Positions 55,505-62,979 of a stretch of 64,000 bases of DNA are shown one piece after another. The notes below the pieces were generated by a model. The model was not told the origin of the DNA, did no database searches, and saw only the letters and a list, made by a program, of their open reading frames with translations. The position numbers and the translations under genes are program-made. This DNA comes from VRUE01 sp963704545 (GTDB taxonomy: Bacteria > Actinomycetota > Thermoleophilia > Solirubrobacterales > 70-9): contig OY969915.1 in the NCBI GenBank assembly GCA_963704545.1, positions 1 through 64,000 on the forward strand, written 5' to 3'. Each line of letters begins with the position of its first letter. Within the stretch, counting starts at the first letter, position 1.

Positions 55505-58066
55505 ATGGGCCTCGCCTCATCGATACGGGCGCGGGCGATCCGCGCGGCCGAGCCGCTGGTCAACCCGCCTTCGAGGGTGGGCGAGGAGGAACTGCGCGAG
55601 GCGGTCGCGGGCAAGGTCGTCCTGATCACCGGCGCCTCCTACGGCCTGGGCGAGGCGACCGCGCGGAGGCTCGCCGCAGCCGGCGCCACCGTTCTTCTGG
55701 CGGCCCGCTCGGAGCAGAGGCTGGAGAAGGTCGCGGCGGAGATCGCGGCGGCGGGCGGCGACGCCCGGACGCACGCCGCCGACCTCACCGACATGGCCGA
55801 TGTCGACGGGCTCGTCGGGTGGGCGCTGGAGCAACGCGGTGGGGTCGACGTGGTCGTCAGCAACGCCGGCAAGTCGATCCGGCGCTCGGTCGAGCTCTCC
55901 TACGACCGCTTCCACGACTTCGAGCGCACGATCGGCGTCAACTACCTGGGGCCGGTCCGCCTGCTGTTGGGCCTGCTGCCCTCGATGCGCGCTCGCGGCA
56001 GCGGCCACATCGTCAGCGTCTCGACGATCGGCGCCCGGATCGCGCCGGGACCTCGCTGGGGCGCCTACCAAGCCTCCAAGAGCGCCTTCGACATCTGGCT
56101 GCGCAGCGCCGCGCCGGAGCTGCGCGCGGACGGGGTCACCGCGACCTCCGTCTACATGGCGCTTATCCACACCCGGATGAGCGCACCGACCCCGATCTAC
56201 CGCCACGTTCCCGGCCAGACTCCCGAGCAGGGGGCCGGGACGATCTGCCGGGCGATCGTGCGCCGGCCGCGCTCGATCGGCCCCTGGTGGTCGGGAATCG
56301 CCGACGTCGCGACGACCGCGGGGCGGGGACCGTGGGAGGCGACGACCGGGCTGCTCTACCGGATCACCGGCGACACCGACGCCGCTCGGCGAGGGTCCTC
56401 CAGCTCGGGAGGAGCCGGGGCGACCAGTGGTGGCTCTGACGGCTCGGACATGATCTTCAATGCCCGCCTGGGGCTGCGGGCGATGGGAGCGCTGCGCGGC
56501 GCCGGCGTGCTCGCACCCGTTCCCCCGTCTCGTTTCCCCGCGCTGGCCGGGGCGCTGCGGATGGGTCCCGGCCCGGCGGCGCTCGTCGCGCTCGGCGCGG
56601 CTCGCTTTCCCGAGCGAGCGGCGATCGCCGACGACCGGGGCGAGGTGACCTTCGCCGAGCTCGACCGCCGGGGAGCGGCGATCGCCGCGGGCATGCGGCG
56701 CGAGCTCGGGGTCGGGGCAGGTGACGGCATCGCTGTCATGTGCCGCAACCACCGGGGCTTCATCGAAGCGCTCGCTGCCGGCTCCCGCCTCGGTGCCGAC
56801 CTGCTTCTGCTCGGCACGGACTTCCCCGCCCCGCAGCTCGCCAAGGTGCTGGAGCGCGAGCGCCCGCGCGCGCTCGTCCACGACGGCGAGTTCGCCGAGA
56901 CCGTCGAAATGGCGGAGTTCAGCGGCGCCCGCGTCGACGCCTGGCCGGGCGAGGGCACGGCGGGACCGACACTCGACTCGCTCGCCGCCGGCCCCGCGGC
57001 GGACCTCGGCAGGCCCGCCGCGGGCGGTCGCCTGGTGATGCTCACCTCGGGGACGACCGGCGTGCCCAAGGCGGCCCCACGGACTCCCGAGCTGGGGGAC
57101 GCGATCGGACCGGTGACGACGCTGCTCTCCAACATCCCGCTGCGCTCCGGGGAGCCGATCTTCGTCGCGCCCCCCTTCTTCCACGGGTTCGGCTTCGCCG
57201 GCCTCTCACTCGGCCTCCTGTTGGGCTCGACGGTGGTCACCCGGCGCCGGTTCGACGCCGAGGCGACCCTGGCCGCGATCGACGCCCACGGGGTGAGGAC
57301 CCTGCTCGCCGTGCCGGCGATGCTTGACCGGATCCTCCGCTGCCTGCCCGAGGCGGGCATGCGCCAGGACGCGTCCTCGCTGGAGGCCGTCGTTTCCGGC
57401 GCCTCGGCGCTCTCCGCCTCCACCTCGACCGGGGTCATGGACGCCTTCGGCGACGTCCTCTACAACCTCTACGGCTCGACCGAGACCGGCTTCGCCGCGA
57501 TCGCGGGCCCGGCCGACCTGCGAGCGGCGCCCGGCACCGTCGGCCGGCCCCCGTTCGGAACGACACTGAAGATCCTCGACGCCGAGCGGCGCGAGGCGGC
57601 GCAGGGCGAGGTGGGACACGTCTTCATCGGCGGCAGGCTCGTATTCGAGGGCTACTCGGGAGACGACAAGCCGAAGGAGACGGTGGGCGGCCTGATGAAC
57701 ACCGGCGACCTCGGCCACCTCGACCCCAACGGCCTGCTGTTGATCGACGGCCGCGAGGACGACATGATCGTCTCCGGCGGGGAGAACGTCTTCCCGCAGG
57801 AGGTCGCCGACGTGCTCGGGCGCCACACCGCGGTCGCCGACGTCGCCGTGGTGGGCGTCGAGGACGAGGAGTTCGGCCAGCGCCTGCGCGCCTACGTCGT
57901 CCCGACCCCGGGGGCGGAACCGTCCACGGACGAGTTGCGCCTTCACGTCAAGGAGAACCTTCCCCGCTTCCAGGTCCCCCGCGACATCCTTTTCGTCGAG
58001 GAGATCCCTCGCACGGCGACCGGAAAGGTCCGGGCTCGAGACCTGGACGGAGCGGCTGAGGCCTAG
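55505..58066 (+). CDS. Fused short-chain dehydrogenase and acyl-CoA/AMP ligase
   Basis: 853 residues in one open frame. Residues 1-300 are a short-chain dehydrogenase: LITGASYGLGEATARRL, VVSNAGKS, VSVST and YQASKSAFD (Tyr and Lys). A Gly/Ser-rich linker (SSSSGGAGATSGGSDGSD) leads to an AMP-forming ligase from about 320: LVMLTSGTTGVPK, NLYGSTETG, MNTGDLG, IDGREDDMIVSGGENVFPQE and TATGKVRARDL. An internal ATG at 56451 might start the ligase alone, but there is no stop between. The fusion suggests activation of an acyl group and reduction of its product in one polypeptide. Confidence 0.87.
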   Translation: MGLASSIRARAIRAAEPLVNPPSRVGEEELREAVAGKVVLITGASYGLGEATARRLAAAGATVLLAARSEQRLEKVAAEIAAAGGDARTHAADLTDMADVDGLVGWALEQRGGVDVVVSNAGKSIRRSVELSYDRFHDFERTIGVNYLGPVRLLLGLLPSMRARGSGHIVSVSTIGARIAPGPRWGAYQASKSAFDIWLRSAAPELRADGVTATSVYMALIHTRMSAPTPIYRHVPGQTPEQGAGTICRAIVRRPRSIGPWWSGIADVATTAGRGPWEATTGLLYRITGDTDAARRGSSSSGGAGATSGGSDGSDMIFNARLGLRAMGALRGAGVLAPVPPSRFPALAGALRMGPGPAALVALGAARFPERAAIADDRGEVTFAELDRRGAAIAAGMRRELGVGAGDGIAVMCRNHRGFIEALAAGSRLGADLLLLGTDFPAPQLAKVLERERPRALVHDGEFAETVEMAEFSGARVDAWPGEGTAGPTLDSLAAGPAADLGRPAAGGRLVMLTSGTTGVPKAAPRTPELGDAIGPVTTLLSNIPLRSGEPIFVAPPFFHGFGFAGLSLGLLLGSTVVTRRRFDAEATLAAIDAHGVRTLLAVPAMLDRILRCLPEAGMRQDASSLEAVVSGASALSASTSTGVMDAFGDVLYNLYGSTETGFAAIAGPADLRAAPGTVGRPPFGTTLKILDAERREAAQGEVGHVFIGGRLVFEGYSGDDKPKETVGGLMNTGDLGHLDPNGLLLIDGREDDMIVSGGENVFPQEVADVLGRHTAVADVAVVGVEDEEFGQRLRAYVVPTPGAEPSTDELRLHVKENLPRFQVPRDILFVEEIPRTATGKVRARDLDGAAEA

Positions 58067-58078
58067 GTCGCCTGTGGT

Positions 58079-58158
58079 GGGGAGGGCGGGTGCCCCTCCC
58101 CAAAACGCTCGGCGGGAGCCTCGCTTGAGTGTTTTGGGGAGGGGCACCCGCCCTCCCC
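58079..58158. repeat. 32-bp inverted repeat after the SDR-ligase gene
   Basis: Arms 58079-58110 and 58127-58158 pair at 31 of 32 positions (the exception can be a G-T pair). Loop of 16 nt. It begins 12 bp after the stop at 58066. With the next element it fills the 383-bp gap 58067-58449, which has no gene. Confidence 0.8.
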
Positions 58159-58286
58159 TCGAAGCACCACAAGCTTCGAAAGCTCCGCATCTCGAAGCGT
58201 CGTCTCGGCCACCCCGACTCTTTTAAAAGCTTGGGGACTATGGCGCCGGCTTCGCGACTCTGGCGTAATTGGGAGACGTGTTGGAA

Positions 58287-58423
58287 GGAGCCTGGCCGTC
58301 CTCCAGTCGAATGTCGCGAAGCGGCGGAAATGCAATCCGGTGCTTGCGCGGCCGTAGGCCGCGCTCTTGATTGCACCGCGCGTAAGCGCGGTGCTCAATT
58401 CGACTGGAGGACGGCCAGGCTCC
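58287..58423. repeat. Multi-hairpin element closed by a 26-bp stem
   Basis: Perfect 26-bp arms (58287-58312, 58398-58423) enclose CGCGAAGCG, a stem TGCAATC/GATTGCA topped by GCGCGGCC-GTA-GGCCGCGC, and CACCGCGC-GTAA-GCGCGGTG. It lies between the convergent ligase and YrhK-like genes, 27 bp from the latter's stop. Confidence 0.8.
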
Positions 58424-58449
58424 CCCAACCCTCACCCGCAAAAACGGCC

Positions 58450-59175
58450 TCAGTCGCGACGCCGGCGCGGGCCGAGCGAGTGCTCGAACTCCTGCATCAG
58501 CCCGGCCACCGCGAAGCAGAGGGCGCCGGTGAGCGTGCCCCAGTTGGCGATGCCGACCGCGAGCGCATCGCCGGTCGACGGCCGCACGAAGGAGGCGACG
58601 GCGGAGACCATGAAGAGGATCGAGCCGAGCTGGTTGACGGCGACGATCCACCAGCCGAGGTCGCGGCGGACCCAGAAGCGCCAGCCGCCGCCGATGCCGA
58701 CCATCGCCAGGTGGCCGGAGACGAGGAAGAGCGCGCAACCGACCATGTCCGGCCCCCAGACGAGCCGGTCCTCCCCGGCCGGGCCGAGGCCCTCGATGAA
58801 AGAGTCGACCAGGTTGATCGCGAAGACCAGCGTGCCGGCGAAGAGGACGACCGCACTCAGCCACTGCAGGCGCCGCGGCTCGCGCGACCACCAGCGCCAA
58901 CGGCCCTCCGGCGGCTCGGCCCCCAGGCCCCCTTCGGGCTCGTTGACCACCTGCACGACCGAGGTGTAGCCGCCGGTGCTGAAGAAGACGCCGCCGACCA
59001 GGTAGACCGTCGCGCAGGCAGTTGCGTCGACACCGGCCTGCGCCAGCGCGGCGCCGATCGCGAACAGCGACCCGCCGACCAGGAACGAGGTCGCCGCGAC
59101 CGTATTGGCGTGCCGCAGCCGCCGGGCGTACCACGATTGGACAGTAATAGTAATGTGGTTAGCAATAGTGCCCAA
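58450..59175 (-). CDS. YrhK-like membrane protein
   Basis: About 240 residues from a TTG at 59175 (frame open to 59319). At least six spans, with repeats of the style DMVGCALFLVSGHLAMVGIG and NWGTLTGALCFAVAGLMQEF as in YrhK proteins. The start overlaps the first codons of the divergent lipoprotein gene, so one of the two starts here is uncertain; no ATG or GTG fits this gene well. Confidence 0.6.
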   Translation of the reverse strand: MGTIANHITITVQSWYARRLRHANTVAATSFLVGGSLFAIGAALAQAGVDATACATVYLVGGVFFSTGGYTSVVQVVNEPEGGLGAEPPEGRWRWWSREPRRLQWLSAVVLFAGTLVFAINLVDSFIEGLGPAGEDRLVWGPDMVGCALFLVSGHLAMVGIGGGWRFWVRRDLGWWIVAVNQLGSILFMVSAVASFVRPSTGDALAVGIANWGTLTGALCFAVAGLMQEFEHSLGPRRRRD

Positions 59176-60367
59176 AGTATTTCGCCGCTGCTGTTGGCTC
59201 TCCCTAGCCCTCACGCTGGCCGTCTTCTTGGCTGGTTGCGGCAGCGAGAGCGATTCCACCGAGTCCTCCGCCTCCGACGGCCTGCCGGAGACGATCACGA
59301 TCGGTGCCGCGATCGCCAAGAGCGGCTGGCTCGCCCCCTACGACGCCAGCATCTCCGCGGTCGAACAGCTCGCCGACGAAGTCAACGCCAAAGGCGGCAT
59401 CGACGGCAGCAAGCTCGAGGTGATCCAGGTCGACAACCGCTCCGACCCCCAGCAGGCCCCGATCGCCGCCCAGCAGGCGATCGAAAGGGGAGCCGACGTG
59501 CTGTTCTTCAGCAGCGAGTCGCTCACCGCCTCCGCGGGGGCCCCGGTGGCCGAAGAAAACAACGCGCTCAACTTCAGCCTCTCCGCCAACGAACCCGGCT
59601 TCGGCCCGCCGACCACCGGCCGGCTCTCCTTCAGCGCCTACCCCAGCGTGCTCAGCGAGGCGAGCGCAGACGCCACCTTCCTGCACGGCAAGGGGATCAA
59701 GCGCCCGTTCCTCTTCCGCGACACCGCGATCATCTACGGCAAGGCCTACTGCTCGGGATTCCAGCAAGCCTGGGAGCACCTCGGCGGCTCGATCTCCGGC
59801 TCCGTCGACTTCAAGAACGAAGACGAGTCGATCGCAAGCCAGGTCAACCAGCTGAAGAAATCCAACGCCGACTCGGTGGTGATGTGCTCGTACCCGCCGG
59901 GCGGCGCGGCGGCGGTGAAGCAGGTCCGCGACGCCGCCGTCGACCTGCCGATCATCGCCACCGGCTCGTTCGACGGCACCTACTGGCTGAAGGGCATCTC
60001 CAACACCAAAGACATCTACGTCGCCCTTAACGGCTCGTCCTACGACCCGCCCAACCAGGCGGCGGCGAGCCTGTTCGAAAAGCTGGAAAAAGCGGGAGCC
60101 GAGACCGACGTCTCCAGCGTTCTGCTCTCGGCCTACGCCGGCGGCCAGCTGATCGTCGACGCGATCGAAGAGACCGGCAGCATCGACGGCAACGCGCTCG
60201 CCGACGCGCTGGAGGCGAGGCCCCACCAGACCATCCTCGGCAAGATCTCCTTCACCAAGGACTTCCACTACGCGAACGGCAACTGGCCGATTTACGTGTA
60301 CGCGAACGGCAAGCCGAAGCTGCTCACCACCATCACCCCAAGCTTCCTGCCCGAATACGGCGGCTAG
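59153..60367 (+). CDS. Branched-chain-type ABC transporter substrate-binding lipoprotein
   Basis: 404 residues. The N-terminus has a lipobox (LAVFLAGCGS) so it is anchored outside the membrane. TITIGAAIAKSGWLAPYDAS and LEVIQVDNRSDPQQAPIAAQ are typical of Peripla_BP_6 (LivJ-like) proteins. Start ATG 59153 or GTG 59168; upstream is AT-rich with a repeated AGTAAT. The livF/livG genes 2 kb away on the other strand are likely partners. Confidence 0.88.
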   Translation: MWLAIVPKVFRRCCWLSLALTLAVFLAGCGSESDSTESSASDGLPETITIGAAIAKSGWLAPYDASISAVEQLADEVNAKGGIDGSKLEVIQVDNRSDPQQAPIAAQQAIERGADVLFFSSESLTASAGAPVAEENNALNFSLSANEPGFGPPTTGRLSFSAYPSVLSEASADATFLHGKGIKRPFLFRDTAIIYGKAYCSGFQQAWEHLGGSISGSVDFKNEDESIASQVNQLKKSNADSVVMCSYPPGGAAAVKQVRDAAVDLPIIATGSFDGTYWLKGISNTKDIYVALNGSSYDPPNQAAASLFEKLEKAGAETDVSSVLLSAYAGGQLIVDAIEETGSIDGNALADALEARPHQTILGKISFTKDFHYANGNWPIYVYANGKPKLLTTITPSFLPEYGG

Positions 60368-60372
60368 TCGTA

Positions 60373-60394
60373 GCGTTTTCCTAAATAAAAACGC
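60373..60394 (+). promoter_or_regulatory. Inverted repeat upstream of gntR
   Basis: GCGTTTT-N8-AAAACGC lies between the lipoprotein stop and the GntR start, with TATCCT a few bases downstream as a possible -10. It could be the GntR operator or the end signal of the lipoprotein gene. Confidence 0.5.
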
Positions 60395-60413
60395 GAAGGT
60401 ATCCTGTGCCCAA

Positions 60414-61214
60414 ATGGCCAAACCCACTAAACCGGTTCGAGGCCGGCCAAGGCAATCGTCCGACATCCCCCTTGCCGGCAGCCGCAAGCTGGACCGAGGC
60501 AGCGAGGTACCGCTCTACTTCCAGCTCGCCGCGGAGCTGCACCGAATGCTGGAGCTTGGAACCTGGGAGTCCGGCGCGCGCTTTGCCACGGAGCGCGAGC
60601 TGGAGGAAGAGTTCGAAGTCTCCCGCGCGGTGATCAGGCCGGCGCTCGACCTCCTCGTCGGCGACGGCACGATCTTCCGGGTCAAAGGCTCGGGCGCCTT
60701 CGTCGCAGCGCCTCGCACCCCGGTTGAAGCGACCGGCCTGGTGAAATTGTGGGCAAGCGGCGATCGCGATCGCTCGGTGTCCGTGGCCAGCGTCCGCAAG
60801 CGCCCACCCGACCGGACGGTGTCCCAGTTCCTCGAGCTGGGCAAATCGCGAGCCGAGATCGCCCAGGTGACGGCGGTGGTCGGCACCGGCGAGCCATCGG
60901 CCTTCGTCGTCGACTCCTACTCCTCGATCTCCCGCCTTCCATGGCTTCTCCCCACCGCCGAAGCGTTTGCAAACGGCGCCAGTCTCCCCCAGCCCGGCAA
61001 ACTGGAGCTCACCCGGAGCACCGTCTTGGTCGAGCACACCTTCTTCAGCGGGTGGGCGGCGTCCCAGGTGGGGTCCACAGCAGGCACTCCGGCCCTGATT
61101 GGGCGCTTCGTCCAGTTCGGCCGGACGAACGGGGCAAGGCAGGAGCACCCGCTCGAGTTCGCCCGCCTGATCTGGCGCGCCGAGACCACTCAGCTCGCCT
61201 TCGAGCTGGACTGA
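60414..61214 (+). CDS. GntR-family transcription regulator (HutC/UTRA type)
   Basis: 266 residues. Winged helix at about 35-105: VPLYFQLAAELHRMLELG, FATERELEEEFEVSRAVIR and FRVKGSGAFVA. The C-terminal half is of the chorismate-lyase-like ligand-binding type. It probably controls the neighbouring uptake and Rieske genes. Its 3' end overlaps that of the Rieske gene by 25 bp. Confidence 0.88.
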   Translation: MAKPTKPVRGRPRQSSDIPLAGSRKLDRGSEVPLYFQLAAELHRMLELGTWESGARFATERELEEEFEVSRAVIRPALDLLVGDGTIFRVKGSGAFVAAPRTPVEATGLVKLWASGDRDRSVSVASVRKRPPDRTVSQFLELGKSRAEIAQVTAVVGTGEPSAFVVDSYSSISRLPWLLPTAEAFANGASLPQPGKLELTRSTVLVEHTFFSGWAASQVGSTAGTPALIGRFVQFGRTNGARQEHPLEFARLIWRAETTQLAFELD

Positions 61215-62230
61215 GCGGCGCGCCCGAGCAGCGCCCGCCGCACGAACTCGGAGAAGGCCTCGCGGTAGGCAAGGGTGAAGCGATCGGCCAGCGTGTTGAC
61301 GTCGGCGTCGAGCGACAGCGACAGCTCCGGCGGCTCGACCGCCGCCGACACCGGTCGGTCCTCGGCGTAGAGACGCTCCTCGGACTCGATCGCCTCGTCG
61401 AGCGAGAGCTCGTCGAAGTCGTCGCTCAGGCCCTCGGCCCAGTAGTGCACGGACTCGGTGGCGCTGGTCGCACGCGCCGCGTGCAGCAGCCAGCGCTCGC
61501 CTTTCGCCATGACCATCCGGATCGACGTGAAGTTGGGCGCGATCACGTGGCTGTGGCCTTCGCGAAACGTGTCCCACGTTCCGTCCCCGCCAGGGTCGAT
61601 CCCCATCTCGCGGCTCATCTTCACCTCGATCCCGTCGCGCTCGACCGGCAGCGGCTCGACGACCTCGGGGACCGGACCGAAGGTGTCCCTGTGCACGAAG
61701 GCGAAGTGGGCGACGTCGCGGAAGTTCTCGATCATCACCCCCAGGCCCACCGGCAGCTCGAACGGCGTCCCGTGCTTCCACCGCCCCGGGGCGGGCTCGA
61801 ACCAGGGCACGGTCGGCGGCTCGCCGAGCGGCTCCTCCAGCGCGGTCCAGACCAACCCCCACTCTTCCCGCACCGGAAAGGCCGGGATCCGGGCGCGCGG
61901 CGGGATCTGATCCTGGTTGGCCAGCGAGGGGATCCGCTGGCAGGTCCCGTCGCCGCCGTCCCACTCCCAGCCGTGGTAGGGGCACTGGATCCCCTCTCCC
62001 TTCACCTCGCCCATCGAGAGCGAGGCTCCCCGGTGGGCGCAGCGGTCCGAGACGACCGCCGGCCTCCCGCTCTCGGTCAGGAAGACCGCGAGGGCCTCGC
62101 CGAGGAGGACGACTCGTCGCGGGCCGCTCTCCAGGTCCTGAACCCTGGCCACCGGCTGCCAGCAGCGCCGCAGCGCTCGTGAAACCTCCTCGCTGCTGGG
62201 CGCTCCGTTCGACGACGGCTCTTCGCTCAT
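61190..62230 (-). CDS. Rieske non-haem iron oxygenase, large subunit
   Basis: 346 residues. Rieske site CAHRGASLSMG and CPYHGWEWDG (C-x-H, C-x2-H); mononuclear iron site ENFRDVAHFAFVHRD. This type hydroxylates or demethylates aromatic or betaine-like compounds and needs a reductase, not seen here. Start at ATG 62230, with GGAGGA before it; two upstream ATGs are less likely. Same direction as livF and livG. Confidence 0.9.
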   Translation of the reverse strand: MSEEPSSNGAPSSEEVSRALRRCWQPVARVQDLESGPRRVVLLGEALAVFLTESGRPAVVSDRCAHRGASLSMGEVKGEGIQCPYHGWEWDGGDGTCQRIPSLANQDQIPPRARIPAFPVREEWGLVWTALEEPLGEPPTVPWFEPAPGRWKHGTPFELPVGLGVMIENFRDVAHFAFVHRDTFGPVPEVVEPLPVERDGIEVKMSREMGIDPGGDGTWDTFREGHSHVIAPNFTSIRMVMAKGERWLLHAARATSATESVHYWAEGLSDDFDELSLDEAIESEERLYAEDRPVSAAVEPPELSLSLDADVNTLADRFTLAYREAFSEFVRRALLGRAAQSSSKAS

Positions 62231-62277
62231 GGCTCTTCCTCCGGTCGTGGTCTCCACGTTCATTCGATCAACCCCTT

Positions 62278-62979
62278 TCACCGCTGTCCTCCCATGTAAG
62301 CGCGCAGCAGGCTGGAATCCCCCCGCAGCTCCTCGCGCTCGCCCTGGGCGCGGACCCTGCCGCCGCCGAGCACGAGGCAGCGGTCGCAGAAGTCGATCGT
62401 CCGCGCCGCGTTCTGCTCGACCAGCAGCATCGTCGTCCCCTCCTCGCGCAGGCCCGCCAGCAACTCGTAGATCAGGTCGATCGTCTTCGGCGCCAACCCG
62501 AGTGACGGCTCGTCGAGGATCAGCAGCCTCGGTTGGCCGAGCAGCGCGCGGGCGATCGCCAGCTGCTGCTGCTCGCCACCCGAGAGCCGGTCGGCGTGCT
62601 CCGAGGCTCGTTCGCGAAGGATCGGGAAGCGCTCCAGCGTCCGCTCCATCGCGGCGGCGCTCTCACCGTTGCCGCGCCCGCCCATCTGCAGGTTCTCCGC
62701 CACCGTCAGCGTCTTGAAGACGTGGCGACCCTCGGGGACGAGCGCAAGCCCGAGCCGCGCGATCCGCTCCGGCGTCATCCCGTTGACGACGCGGCCCTCG
62801 AACAGCACCTCACCTGAGCTCGGCTGCGTCAAGCCGCAGACCGCTCGCAGCACAGAGCTCTTGCCGGCCCCGTTCGGCCCGATCATTCCCACGACTTCCC
62901 CCTCGGCGAGCCTGAGATCGATGCCGTGCACGACCTCGACGCCGCGGTAGGCGACCTTGATCTCGCGCAGCTCAAGCAC
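62278..62979 (-). CDS. livF: Branched-chain-type ABC transporter ATPase (LivF)
   Basis: 233 residues. Walker A GPNGAGKSSVLRAV, signature LSGGEQQQLAIARALL, Walker B LLILDEPSLGLAP. LivF proteins work with LivG. Start overlaps the livG stop by 8 bp. Confidence 0.94.
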   Translation of the reverse strand: MLELREIKVAYRGVEVVHGIDLRLAEGEVVGMIGPNGAGKSSVLRAVCGLTQPSSGEVLFEGRVVNGMTPERIARLGLALVPEGRHVFKTLTVAENLQMGGRGNGESAAAMERTLERFPILRERASEHADRLSGGEQQQLAIARALLGQPRLLILDEPSLGLAPKTIDLIYELLAGLREEGTTMLLVEQNAARTIDFCDRCLVLGGGRVRAQGEREELRGDSSLLRAYMGGQR

